In this document: piece after piece, positions 24,122 to 33,486 of the stretch
How positions within the stretch are numbered: position 1 is the first letter of the stretch
Layout: every line of letters begins with the position of its first letter
Source of the DNA: Bacillus_BA songklensis
GTDB lineage: Bacteria; Bacillota; Bacilli; Bacillales; Bacillaceae_H
Direction: 5' to 3'
DNA: 64,000 bases
Assembly (NCBI RefSeq): GCF_042649685.1
Contig: NZ_JBHRZT010000043.1
Location: 124,001 to 188,000 of the forward strand
Notes under the pieces: model-generated
Databases searched by the model: none
The model's input: only the letters and a program-made list of their open reading frames with translations
What the model was told of the DNA's origin: nothing
Position numbers and translations under genes: made by a program

Positions 24122-25009
24122 TCAGCTGTCTTTTTCAACTTTTCTTATTATGTCCGGTTCAATGTGAACAAAGGTAGTGTGGATTTCGTACTTTTCTTCC
24201 ATTTTTTCTTCAATCTCATCTGCAATAAGGTGACCTTTCACTACACTTAAAAAAGGATCTACTTTCACAGTAACATCTATCAGCACATGATTTCCCTGCA
24301 TTCTCGCTCTTAAGTCTGCCACCCTGTTTACACCGGGTATGGATTCAATCACTTTCCTATATTCCATTAACTTTTCTTCATCAAAACCATCCGTTAGTAA
24401 ATGAGAGGCTTCTTTAAAAATTTCAATCGCTGTTTTACAAATAATCAGGCCTACAATCAAAGCGGCAAGCGGGTCAAGCCAAGGGATGCCAAGGTGAGCT
24501 CCTGCAATCCCAAGGACAGCCCCCATACTGACAAGTGCGTCTGATAAATTATCTTTTGCCACGGCTTTTAGTGCCTGGCTATTGATTCGATTAGCCAACC
24601 GCTGATTATATATGTATACCATCAGCATAACAGCAGTTCCTCCAAGAGCGGTCCAGACTGCCATAAAATCAGGAATTTGTTCTTTTTTATCCGTAATGGA
24701 ATGAAACGCTTCATACAGTACCTGTACCCCAATGGATAGCATAATAAAAGAAGCAACCAAAGAAGCTATATTTTCCGCACGGGAGTGCCCATAAGGATGA
24801 TTTTCATCTCGAGGCTTTTTGGAGATTTTCAAGCCAATCAAAACTGCAATAGAGGCAATAATATCTGTAAGGTTATTGAAGCCGTCCGCTTGCAATGCTT
24901 CGGAGTCGGCGATCGTTCCAATCATCAGCTTAAAAATGGATAAACCAATATAAGCAACAATGCTAAGCCAGGCTCCTTTTTCTGCATGTTCATAAACCTT
25001 TTCTTCCAT
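24122..25009 (-). CDS. Cation diffusion facilitator (Mn/Zn-type efflux)
   Basis: A 295-residue CDF exporter with about six membrane helices and a C-terminal cytoplasmic domain. Metal-site helices show EALQADGFNNLTDII in TM2 and SDALVSMGAVLG in TM5. DENHPYGHSRAENIASL is the conserved cytoplasmic loop. It resembles the YeaB/MneS manganese exporters of B. subtilis, so Mn2+ export is the best guess; Zn2+ or Fe2+ cannot be excluded. The start is ATG 25009 after AAAGGTG; an earlier in-frame ATG at 25069 adds a hydrophilic stretch without support. Confidence 0.88.
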   Translation of the reverse strand: MEEKVYEHAEKGAWLSIVAYIGLSIFKLMIGTIADSEALQADGFNNLTDIIASIAVLIGLKISKKPRDENHPYGHSRAENIASLVASFIMLSIGVQVLYEAFHSITDKKEQIPDFMAVWTALGGTAVMLMVYIYNQRLANRINSQALKAVAKDNLSDALVSMGAVLGIAGAHLGIPWLDPLAALIVGLIICKTAIEIFKEASHLLTDGFDEEKLMEYRKVIESIPGVNRVADLRARMQGNHVLIDVTVKVDPFLSVVKGHLIADEIEEKMEEKYEIHTTFVHIEPDIIRKVEKDS

Positions 25010-25185
25010 TCCACGTTCACCTTTCTTTCGACCTCCATAAGCAAACCTAGTGTACCAAACGGAATCCATGTGGGTCTACAGCAACAAACTTGAACGATTG
25101 AATGTATATAGCAAGCAGAAAAAACTTTAAACTTAGCCAAAATCATTTTCCCTTGGCAAACTCATTAAAAATTGCTATATAAGAA

Positions 25186-25316
25186 AAGCGGAGGCGACTG
25201 TCTAATCTTGAAAGGCGTTGGAGCGTCTGACAAAGAAGCGCTTTTGGCTTCATATGTTCGTCTGCTCTTGCATCCTGACTAGACTAAAAGGTTCTTATGT
25301 GGATTCATATAGTTAT
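25186..25316 (+). repeat. Composite dispersed repeat
   Basis: The left part, AAAAGCGGAGGCGACTG, recurs in reverse complement at 50432-50446. The right part, CATCCTGACTAGACTAAAAG then TATGTGGATTCATATAG, matches the repeats at 16269, 17988 and 59757. It fills the gap between the CDF and pirin genes. Confidence 0.55.
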
Positions 25317-26014
25317 GGTAAATCAATTAACATGAATCTTGTATGTTCATTCGCTTTAATGCGAAGTGACTGAGTAGCTGTAATACGGGCGGAATCACGT
25401 TTGTATAACGTTTCTTCTCCGTTTAATTCAATCTCTCCCTCAATTACAAAAATAAAAATACGTCTTTCATTCTCTTGTTTAAATGTTAATTCGTGATTTT
25501 CATCGAAGTCGGATAAATAAATCGTTAGATCTTGGTTAATGTGTGCAACGTCTTCTCCCGAATTTCTCGATACAACAGGAAGAAGATGATTTTTCAGCTT
25601 CTCGATGTCAAAATTCGTTTGTTCATAAGAAGGAGCCAATCCGTTTTTTTCAGGCAAAAACCACATTTGCAGGAAGTTTACCTCTTCCTCTTTCGATGGA
25701 TTCACTTCTGAGTGAATCACTCCTGTACCGGCGGACATCCTTTGAACACCACCAAATGTAGTAACGGCAGAATGTCCTGTGCTATCTTCATGCTTTAAAT
25801 AACCGCTTAATACAATTGACACAATTTCCATTTCTTTATGTGGATGTGCACCAAATCCTCTCAAGGGTGCAACGATGTCATCATTTAACACACGCATGGG
25901 ACCAAAATTTAAATTGTTTGGATCAAAATATTCGGCAAAGGAAAAACTAAACGCACTTTGAAGCCATCCATGATTTGCTTTAAATCTATCTTGTTCACGA
26001 TAAACTTGAATCAT
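25313..26014 (-). CDS. Pirin-family protein
   Basis: A 233-residue bicupin. The N-terminal cupin carries the metal ligands in FGAHPHKEMEIVSIV and later IHSEVNP. Pirins of the YhhW type have quercetin 2,3-dioxygenase activity. The start is ATG 26014 with AAAGGAT upstream. It is divergent from the amidohydrolase at 26281, and the shared spacer holds two MhqR-like boxes, suggesting induction by quinones or catechols. The role in vivo is not known. Confidence 0.88.
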   Translation of the reverse strand: MIQVYREQDRFKANHGWLQSAFSFSFAEYFDPNNLNFGPMRVLNDDIVAPLRGFGAHPHKEMEIVSIVLSGYLKHEDSTGHSAVTTFGGVQRMSAGTGVIHSEVNPSKEEEVNFLQMWFLPEKNGLAPSYEQTNFDIEKLKNHLLPVVSRNSGEDVAHINQDLTIYLSDFDENHELTFKQENERRIFIFVIEGEIELNGEETLYKRDSARITATQSLRIKANEHTRFMLIDLP

Positions 26015-26053
26015 TTTTCATCGATCCTTTCATAATATCCTTTATATACAGAT

Positions 26054-26067
26054 TCTTGAAATCAAGA
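26054..26067. promoter_or_regulatory. MhqR-like inverted repeat 1
   Basis: TCTTGA-AA-TCAAGA, a perfect inverted repeat 40 bases upstream of the pirin start. Confidence 0.55.
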
Positions 26068-26126
26068 TATAAGACTAATTTTTTTGAATGCTGATTATTC
26101 CCTCATGAAAATAAGCTGAAAGTTTT

Positions 26127-26144
26127 TATCTCGAATTCAAGATA
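26127..26144. promoter_or_regulatory. MhqR-like inverted repeat 2
   Basis: TATCTCGAATTCAAGATA. It differs at one position from the perfect palindrome TATCTCGAATTCGAGATA that I recall as the MarR-type repressor MhqR box in B. subtilis. Confidence 0.65.
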
Positions 26145-26280
26145 ATTATACGCACAGCTCTTCTTTCTCGTCAATCCTTTTTTATTTTACTTTTCTTTCC
26201 TGTTTCCCCCTTTTCTTGTTGATATTTGCATCAGTTCCCCCTATAATGGATGTGTTTTTTATGATAAAGGGGGAACCAAT

Positions 26281-27135
26281 TTGAAAATACGTGTTTCAGC
26301 TGTTCAATATCCACTTCAAACTATTCAAAATATAGATGAGTTTAAGCATTATGTTGAACATTATATAAAAACAGCAAAAGAATTTAATGCTGAATATATC
26401 CTTTTTCCAGAGTTTTTAACCACTCAACTTCTTTCTATCGGCGATGAGGAAGGAAAAGCATTTCCTCTTTCGTATTTACCTCGTTTTACAAATGATTATC
26501 ACCATTTCTTTTCCAAAATGGCTGAGCAATATCAGATGTACATTATAGGCGGTACACATATCACGGAACGAAACGGCAGCTTATACAACACGGCGCACTT
26601 GTTTTATCCGAATGGTACCATTAAAACCCAAGATAAATTGCACATCACTCCAACCGAATTTTACGATTGGGGCATTAAAGCAGGTGATCAGTTTCAAATT
26701 TTCGACACCGGCAAACTGAAAGTCGCTATTTTAACGTGCTATGATATCGAATTCCCCGAGTTAGCCAGAATGGCGCGAGCAAAGGGGGCAGATATCATTT
26801 TCTGCCCTTCTTGTACAGATGATCGCCACGGTTTCCATCGGGTTCGCTATACCAGTCATGCAAGAGCAATTGAAAACCAGATTTACGTCGTTGTAACAGG
26901 AACAATTGGTTCGTTGCCAACCGTTGATTATATGAGAGCGAACATGGGGCAGGCAGCTATTATCACACCTAATGATCTCGGATTTCCAATGGGCGGCATT
27001 TTAGATGAAGGTATTGTTAATCACGATATGATTATCACAGCGGATTTAGATTTCGATCTTTTACAAAAGTCCCGTCAAAGCGGCTCTGTTTCAACCTGGC
27101 AAGACCGCCGTCTTGATTTTTATGAACGCCTATAA
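26281..27135 (+). CDS. Carbon-nitrogen hydrolase (nitrilase superfamily)
   Basis: A 284-residue amidohydrolase. The triad is Glu in YILFPEFLTTQL, Lys in KLHITPTEFYDWG, and Cys in ILTCYDIEFPELARMA. It closely parallels the C-terminal domain of YhcX (19050-20585), sharing RVRYTSHARAIENQIYVV-type and SRQSGSV blocks, so the two are paralogues. The substrate is an amide or nitrile of unknown identity. The start is TTG 26281 with AAAGGGGG upstream. It is divergent from the pirin gene and a terminator follows at 27293. Confidence 0.88.
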   Translation: MKIRVSAVQYPLQTIQNIDEFKHYVEHYIKTAKEFNAEYILFPEFLTTQLLSIGDEEGKAFPLSYLPRFTNDYHHFFSKMAEQYQMYIIGGTHITERNGSLYNTAHLFYPNGTIKTQDKLHITPTEFYDWGIKAGDQFQIFDTGKLKVAILTCYDIEFPELARMARAKGADIIFCPSCTDDRHGFHRVRYTSHARAIENQIYVVVTGTIGSLPTVDYMRANMGQAAIITPNDLGFPMGGILDEGIVNHDMIITADLDFDLLQKSRQSGSVSTWQDRRLDFYERL

Positions 27136-27292
27136 TGGCCATGGAAGAAAATATTCTTCCGAGAAGGACATCCTAACAGAGTAATAGCCCGTTAAGCTTT
27201 TTTACTGCAGATTCCTAGTTCTGGCTGATGTACTCACTTTCGTTCAAGCATTGCTATTATAGACACTTATTATTTCTGCCTTTCATCAACCA

Positions 27293-27325
27293 AAAGAGCA
27301 CTTGGATTGAACCCAAGTGCTCTTT
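27293..27325. terminator. Bidirectional terminator
   Basis: AAAGAGCACTTGG pairs with CCAAGTGCTCTTT. It separates the amidohydrolase from the convergent RND operon. Confidence 0.85.
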
Positions 27326-27377
27326 CGTTTATCCGACCCCCATGGATAATAAGACTCCCAACGGCTGAAGCTTCACT

Positions 27378-30300
27378 TTATTGTGTTAACTCCACTTCTT
27401 CTGTTTGTTTAGGTTTGCGCCGGAAGCGGAAACGCTTCATTTTGCTTCCAAAATCATCGATTAACGTATAAACAACCGGAACTAATACTAACGTAAAGAG
27501 AGTTGAGAACGTTAAACCAAAGATAATGACAACTGCCATCGGAGCCTGTGCCTCTGCTCCTTCCCCAATGCCAAGGGCCAGCGGCACCATACCTAATATA
27601 GTAGAGAGAGCCGTCATAAGAATTGGTCTGATCCTGCTTAACCCTGCATCTATGATCGCCTCCATTCGATCGAATCCTTTTTGACGCAGGATATTGATGT
27701 ATTCCACTAATATAATCCCATTGTTTACAACGATACCGGCCAGCATAATAATCCCAATGAAAGCTGGAACACTTAACGGCTTTTGTGTAATAAACAACCC
27801 TACTAATACTCCTATTACAGTTGTTGGCAGTGAGAACATAATAACAAACGGATAAGCAAATGATTCAAACTGTACAGCCATAACTAAGTAAACAAGGAAA
27901 ACAGATAGAATTAAGGCAAGAGATAAGTCCTTAAAGGAGTCTGCCATATCTTCCCCCTGCCCTCCTGTTGAAATGCGATATCCTTCCGGAACAGTAAGCT
28001 GATCAAGTTTTGCCTTGATTTCTTTATTGATGCTTCCCAAATCGCGATCTCGAATATCACTTGTGACCGAAACTTGACGCTGCTGGTTGTCCCTATTGAT
28101 TTCAGCAGGCCCCTGCACTTGTTTCAATTCTGCCACTGCGGATAATGGGATATCGATTCCTGTATTGGAGCGAATGGTCATACTTTCTAAATCTCGAATG
28201 GTTTGACGTTTGTCTTCAGGCAGAAGAACACGGACATCATATTCATTTCCGTCTGTTCGATAGCGTGTCGCTACTTGACCGTCAAATCCAAGCTTAATTT
28301 CATTCATGACCTGTTGATATGATAAACCATACTGGGAAACAAGATCCCGCTTTACTTTAATTTTGATTTCCGGACGGCCTTCCGCTACCGTATTATCGAT
28401 ATTATAAGTACCCTTTACATCTTCTACTATCCACGTAACCTGTTGGGCCAAATCTTTTAGCACGTCTAAATCAGGACCGCTTATTTTTATGTCGACAGGT
28501 GCTCCAGAACCAAAACCCGGATCAAGGGTTCCCACCTTAAATTCCGCCCCTGGTATACCTTTCATGTCTTTTTCCAATTTTTCAATCATAGAAGCTGTGT
28601 CTATGTTTCGCTTATCAGCTTCTACGAGTTGGATAATATAACTCGCTTCATTAGAAACTGATGTTCCAAATCCAGTATTGTTGCCCCCGACAGTAACATA
28701 ACTTGTCGCAATTGTATCATCGTATTTTTTCAATTTCTTATCTACTTCATCCACAATGGACTCCATTTCTTTCAGCTGCACGCCTTCTCGAGCCACGATA
28801 TCTAAAGAAATTTGCCCTTGATCAGAAGGAGGAATGAAAGAACTCCCAATGAAAGGAACAAGACCAAAACTTCCGATGATTAAGAGGAGGATTGTCAGCA
28901 ACACCGTTTTACGATGATTGAGCGCCCATTGTAAAAAGCGGCTGTAGCGGTTGCTCACAGACTTAATAAATGACTGAAAACGCCCTGTTTTCTCTTCCAC
29001 TTCCGGCACTTCTGTCACAGTGCCAATCGTCTTGACATTTTTCAGCAGCCTCGCTGACAGCATTGGAACCAATGTTAAAGCGGCCGCTAAAGACGCAAAT
29101 TGAGAAAATGATACAGTTAATGCTAAGGGACGAAACAGCTCAGCAGCTAAACCTTCTACGAAAACGATAGGAGCAAATACAACGACACTTGTCAACGTAG
29201 AAGCGATAACAGCAGGTGCCAGTTCGGAGCCGCCTTGAATTGCTGCTTCCTGTAAAGGAACGCCTTTTTGCCTCAGGCTAAAAATGTGTTCCATAATAAC
29301 AATGGCACTATCTACCATCATACCAATCCCAAGGGCAAGACCGCCCATCGATAGGATGTTTAGCGTTTCACCTGTAAAATACATTAAACTGAAGGTCGCA
29401 ATAATTCCGATTGGAATCGTTAAGCCGATTACAAGCATGGCACGGATGCTCTTTAAAAAGAACAACAAGATAACGGTAGAAAGTACGGCACCTGAAATGA
29501 TATTGTCCACTACACTATCGATAGACTGGCGAATGAAGTCCGATGTATCTAATATAATCGATAATGAAATGCCGTCTTTTTTGAGATTTTTCTGTATTTC
29601 ATCAATCGCTTCATACATACCATCTGCTACCTTCACAGTGTTGGCATCCGACTGTTTTAAGACGGACAAGACAAGCGCAGGTTCATGGTTAACACGCGAT
29701 GTTGTAAGTAAGTCTTTAAACGTGTCCTTTATTTCTGCTACATCCCCTAATTCAATGGTTCGCCCATCTTTCAATTGAATCGGCGTTTTTTGGATATCTT
29801 CTACCTCAGTAAATTCCCCATCGATACGAACTTGAAGTTCTTGGGATCCTTTCTCCAAGTTGCCAGCCGAAGCAGCCTGGTTTTCAGAACGAAGGGCTTC
29901 CACAAGTTGAGCGGCAGAAAGCCCATAACTGTTCAACCTTGCCTGGTCGATTTCCACTCGAATTTCACGTTCTTTTCCTCCTTGGGTAGAGATGGATGCT
30001 ACTCCATCTACACGCTCAAAGTAAGGTTCAATCTCATCCTTTACAATATCTTGCAGCTTTTCCGGAGCAGCTCCCGAAAGCCCGATCCACATAACCGGGG
30101 TTTGTTGGGGATCGATTCGCAATACCGACGGCCTATCTGCATCCTCCGGAAGCATTCCCGCTACTTGATCAATCCGTTCACGTATATCATTTAATGCGTT
30201 ATCGATATTGGTTCCCCAATCGAACTGCATAACAACCAAAGATGAGTTAGGAGAGGAAACGGATTGAATCTTATCTATCCCCTGGATGGAACCTACGACC

Positions 30301-30506
30301 GACTCGATCGGTTCACTAACTAGTCTCTCTATCTCTTGCGGTGAAGCTCCTTGATACGTTGTGGTTATAACTGCCACCGGCACTTCAATTTTTGGATAAA
30401 GGTCAACAGCCAGATTTTTCAACGATACAATCCCTAGTACAAGCACTCCAAAAATCAGCATGATAACACCGACAGGACGCTTTACCGCCAATTGGGCAAG
30501 ATTCAC
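27378..30506 (-). CDS. RND-family efflux permease (AcrB/MMPL-like)
   Basis: A 1042-residue proton-driven exporter with twelve predicted membrane helices and two large extracytoplasmic loops, split as TM1-loop-TM2-6 and TM7-loop-TM8-12. Typical blocks are NLAVDLYPKIEVPVAVI, PVMWIGLSG, and ALGIGMMVDSAIVIMEHIF in TM4. AcrB has two Asp in TM4; here one Asp and one Ser stand there, and TM10 reads GIVVNNGIILVEY without the usual Lys, so the proton relay may differ. The start is GTG 30506, one base after the membrane-fusion protein stop. It differs from B. subtilis SwrC at the N-terminus. Third gene of an operon. Substrate unknown. Confidence 0.9.
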   Translation of the reverse strand: MNLAQLAVKRPVGVIMLIFGVLVLGIVSLKNLAVDLYPKIEVPVAVITTTYQGASPQEIERLVSEPIESVVGSIQGIDKIQSVSSPNSSLVVMQFDWGTNIDNALNDIRERIDQVAGMLPEDADRPSVLRIDPQQTPVMWIGLSGAAPEKLQDIVKDEIEPYFERVDGVASISTQGGKEREIRVEIDQARLNSYGLSAAQLVEALRSENQAASAGNLEKGSQELQVRIDGEFTEVEDIQKTPIQLKDGRTIELGDVAEIKDTFKDLLTTSRVNHEPALVLSVLKQSDANTVKVADGMYEAIDEIQKNLKKDGISLSIILDTSDFIRQSIDSVVDNIISGAVLSTVILLFFLKSIRAMLVIGLTIPIGIIATFSLMYFTGETLNILSMGGLALGIGMMVDSAIVIMEHIFSLRQKGVPLQEAAIQGGSELAPAVIASTLTSVVVFAPIVFVEGLAAELFRPLALTVSFSQFASLAAALTLVPMLSARLLKNVKTIGTVTEVPEVEEKTGRFQSFIKSVSNRYSRFLQWALNHRKTVLLTILLLIIGSFGLVPFIGSSFIPPSDQGQISLDIVAREGVQLKEMESIVDEVDKKLKKYDDTIATSYVTVGGNNTGFGTSVSNEASYIIQLVEADKRNIDTASMIEKLEKDMKGIPGAEFKVGTLDPGFGSGAPVDIKISGPDLDVLKDLAQQVTWIVEDVKGTYNIDNTVAEGRPEIKIKVKRDLVSQYGLSYQQVMNEIKLGFDGQVATRYRTDGNEYDVRVLLPEDKRQTIRDLESMTIRSNTGIDIPLSAVAELKQVQGPAEINRDNQQRQVSVTSDIRDRDLGSINKEIKAKLDQLTVPEGYRISTGGQGEDMADSFKDLSLALILSVFLVYLVMAVQFESFAYPFVIMFSLPTTVIGVLVGLFITQKPLSVPAFIGIIMLAGIVVNNGIILVEYINILRQKGFDRMEAIIDAGLSRIRPILMTALSTILGMVPLALGIGEGAEAQAPMAVVIIFGLTFSTLFTLVLVPVVYTLIDDFGSKMKRFRFRRKPKQTEEVELTQ

Positions 30507-30507
30507 C

Positions 30508-32124
30508 TTACTTCTCCTCCTTCACGATTCGGATTTGATCACCGTCTTTGAGGAGATTCTGACCTTTCACTACAACCTTATCGCCTTTTTCGATATCTCC
30601 GTTAATGGCTGTAAAATCGGTTTCAGCACGAATGATTTCAATCTCTTTTTGGACTGCTTTGTCGTTTTGAACGACAAAAATATAGGCGCTGTCATTCTTT
30701 TCGACTACCGCTTCTGTCGGAGCAAGGAAGCTGTTGGCTACCAGTACCTCCTTCAGATTTAGCTGTGCGACCATTCCAGGTCGAAGTTTTTGGCCATCAT
30801 TTGGAAGCTGGACCTCAACCTTAAATAAGCCGGCCTGCTCGGAAGTCGGTGAAATATAATTCACTGTACCACTCACTTTTCTCTTTAGCGAAGGTACATG
30901 CACTTCCACTTTTTCCCCTTCTTCAAGGGTAAACATTTGTTCAGGCGTCACAAGCGCTTCTAAGTGAACGACATCTGCAGAAACTAAACGTGCAAAAGGC
31001 GATTGGTTGGAAACAAACTCGCCTTCTTCCGCCATTACATCCAATACTTCACCGGAGACCGGGGCTTTAATAATCATATCGTCAACTTTCTTTTGGGCCT
31101 GTTCTACACCAATTTGGGCTTCTTGAACAGCTATACTTGCTTCCTTTACTCCTACCAAAGCAATATTTTCATTTGTTTTTGCATCCTCAACAGTCTTCTT
31201 TGCCCGGTCAATGCCGACTTGTGCCTGTTCAACCCCAACCTTTGCCTGATCAATTCCATACCTTGCTTTATTCACCGCGGACTTTGCTTGGTCAACCCCA
31301 ACTTTTGCCTGATCAACGTTTGATTGCAATACCGTTAAGTTATCCTGCCGATTTGCCTGCTTTTCTGACAGCTTAGCCTGTTGATAAGCGGTGCTTGCCT
31401 GTATTTCCGCATTTTTGGCTTGATCAAATTGCTGTTGGGAAATCAATCCATCTTTGAACAATCCTTGCATACGTTCCAAATTTCTTTTTGCATCATCCCA
31501 CTGATTTTTAGCGTTTTGGAGATTGTAAGAAGCACCTTCTATCCCATCAAGCCGTCCATTTTTCGCCTGATTCAAGCTATCCTCCGCTTGGCGCAGTGCA
31601 ATTTCTGACTGGCGCACTCCATCTTCCGCATCCGGCACCCCGTCCTCTGCTTGACGCAGCGTAACTGTTGCTTGACGCAGTGTAGCCTCTGCTTGGCGTA
31701 CACCATCTTGCGCCTGGCTTGTCGCTCCTTTAGCCTGTTTGTATGCTTCCTGAGCACGTTTCTCGTTGTTTTGTACACGACTTAAAGCAGTGCGGGCCTG
31801 TTTCAAGTTCAATTCATAATCTCTTGTGTCAAGCTTGGCCAAAATTTGGCCCTTTTTCACGTAGTCACCTTTCTTAACGGAAACCGATACCAACTCTCCT
31901 GCATTTGTCGGCATTAACTCTACATCTTTTCCAGGTTTAATCGTACCTGTAATAAGGGTACTATCACTTAGAGAACCGCCTGTAATAGCTGTTACGGCAA
32001 CAGGGATTTCAGGAATGGCCTTGGATGCTTCTTCTGTTTTATTGCAGCCGGCTGTTACAAGCACAGCACTGAACAGTACAGCTGTCAGCTTTGCTGTTTG
32101 ACATTTTACCTTCTTTCTCACCAT
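30508..32124 (-). CDS. Membrane-fusion lipoprotein with an extra-long coiled-coil hairpin
   Basis: RND adaptor (HlyD/AcrA family), 538 residues. Signal peptide with lipobox LVTAGC near residue 27 predicts a lipid anchor on the outer face of the membrane. A lipoyl-like half-motif (VSVKKGDYVKKGQILAKLD) opens a helical hairpin of about 250 residues built from heptad-like units (QAKVGVDQAKSAV, LRQAEDGVPDAEDGV). The second lipoyl half (APVSGEVLDVMAEEGEFV) and beta-barrel domain follow. The start is ATG 32124 after AAAGGAT. The hairpin is longer than in most adaptors. It is followed immediately by the RND gene. Confidence 0.9.
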   Translation of the reverse strand: MVRKKVKCQTAKLTAVLFSAVLVTAGCNKTEEASKAIPEIPVAVTAITGGSLSDSTLITGTIKPGKDVELMPTNAGELVSVSVKKGDYVKKGQILAKLDTRDYELNLKQARTALSRVQNNEKRAQEAYKQAKGATSQAQDGVRQAEATLRQATVTLRQAEDGVPDAEDGVRQSEIALRQAEDSLNQAKNGRLDGIEGASYNLQNAKNQWDDAKRNLERMQGLFKDGLISQQQFDQAKNAEIQASTAYQQAKLSEKQANRQDNLTVLQSNVDQAKVGVDQAKSAVNKARYGIDQAKVGVEQAQVGIDRAKKTVEDAKTNENIALVGVKEASIAVQEAQIGVEQAQKKVDDMIIKAPVSGEVLDVMAEEGEFVSNQSPFARLVSADVVHLEALVTPEQMFTLEEGEKVEVHVPSLKRKVSGTVNYISPTSEQAGLFKVEVQLPNDGQKLRPGMVAQLNLKEVLVANSFLAPTEAVVEKNDSAYIFVVQNDKAVQKEIEIIRAETDFTAINGDIEKGDKVVVKGQNLLKDGDQIRIVKEEK

Positions 32125-32214
32125 ACAACATCCTTTCATTCTTATGAATTAAAAACAGGAAGTGGATGTCCGGTCAGTCATCTCTAAAAAGGAACAAGTG
32201 TTATCACTTGCCCC

Positions 32215-33486
32215 TTACTGTATATAGCCTTGTTTTAAAGCACTGAGAGACTGATGAACTAGGAAATTTTGAATGTTGAGCATTTCTCCATTGAATACTA
32301 GCTGATCTAATTGGAACAATGCTTTTTCGTACTCTGCCTTTGAAACAACCCCGTAACGATATCTCTTCTCCAGAGCCGTCATGTCCTCTTTAACGTTTTC
32401 TAATTGACGAAGGGATTCTTCATAGTCAAATTCTGTTGTTTCAACGTTATGGTATAATGCTTCAATTTTCGGTGTTAACTCTTGGTATAAAGCAGTGATT
32501 TTCTCTTCTGCAGATTTTACTCTATAATCTTGCTCTTGTTTGGCATATTCACCGGAGTCTTCATCCTTATAAACTTCATCGCGATTGAACTTGGCAAGCT
32601 CTAAATCTTCTTTTGCCCGCTTCATCTTGAACGTATTATCAATAACCGCTTTATAATCGTCCATTCTAATCCATTTGTTTATCTGAAGGTTCATCGGAGT
32701 AATATACAAGTCTGGCTTGTATTGAATACCGATATCAAAAGCAAGGGAAGCCAAATTGTATTGATATTCGTTCTGTTGTTTTTCCAATTGCTTTTCAATG
32801 TTCGTTTGCTTCTTTTTAGCCTGATCCACTTCTTCCCTCGAAGCCACTCCGTATTGATAGCGGCGATCTGTTCTTTGTACTTCTTTCACTGCCTCCTGAA
32901 TTTCTTTTTTCTTAAAATCCATTTGCTTTTGTAAGCTTAGAAGATTGACATAATCAGAAGTTAATTTGAGAGTAATGCCCGCCTTTACCTCTTCTTGTTG
33001 AAAGCCCGCTTGAAGCTGCCCGGATTCTAACTTTTTGATTGTTTGCCCAAGATTGGTGATTTTATCTTCTAGCCCTTCAATCGCATCGTTTATGGCAATT
33101 CTTTCCTGTCCATTCATGATTCTGGAGGCCGCATCGGTTAATCGATCTCGTTCTTTCTTTAACTTATCCAACTGCTTGTTTAAATCTTTGATGTCTTTTT
33201 GTGTATCGGTTTTATCATCCACCACATCCAGTGTTTGATTTTTCAGTGCCTCTAATTCATATTGCAAGACCACGAGATTTTGATTGTTTTCCAACGCACG
33301 TTTTAATACATCTTCTAACGTCAGCACGTTTACTTCTTCCGTTTGATTTTCTTCTCTTTCTTGTTCTGCGACATCTTTTTTCTCTATATCTGATGGAGCG
33401 TTTGGCTCTTCAACCGCTTGCACAGTATCGGCAAATGGTGAGCTTGCCATAGCTGCAGCAAAAAGAAGAGTTATGACCTTTTTCAT
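32215..33486 (-). CDS. TolC-family (OEP) protein in a single-membrane bacterium
   Basis: A 423-residue protein with a cleavable signal peptide (AAAMASSPFADTVQA). It shows the duplicated TolC helix signature: LTLEDVLKRALENNQNLVVL at the N-terminus, and the repeated RRYQYGVASREEVDQAK and KRYRYGVVSKAEYEKAL segments. In TolC, beta-barrel strands sit between the helix pairs. Here the first such place holds about 70 highly charged coiled-coil residues, and the second holds another charged stretch, so no outer-membrane barrel is evident. The start is ATG 33486. First gene of the TolC-adaptor-RND operon. Probable role: periplasm- or wall-spanning helical conduit or adaptor. Confidence 0.82.
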   Translation of the reverse strand: MKKVITLLFAAAMASSPFADTVQAVEEPNAPSDIEKKDVAEQEREENQTEEVNVLTLEDVLKRALENNQNLVVLQYELEALKNQTLDVVDDKTDTQKDIKDLNKQLDKLKKERDRLTDAASRIMNGQERIAINDAIEGLEDKITNLGQTIKKLESGQLQAGFQQEEVKAGITLKLTSDYVNLLSLQKQMDFKKKEIQEAVKEVQRTDRRYQYGVASREEVDQAKKKQTNIEKQLEKQQNEYQYNLASLAFDIGIQYKPDLYITPMNLQINKWIRMDDYKAVIDNTFKMKRAKEDLELAKFNRDEVYKDEDSGEYAKQEQDYRVKSAEEKITALYQELTPKIEALYHNVETTEFDYEESLRQLENVKEDMTALEKRYRYGVVSKAEYEKALFQLDQLVFNGEMLNIQNFLVHQSLSALKQGYIQ

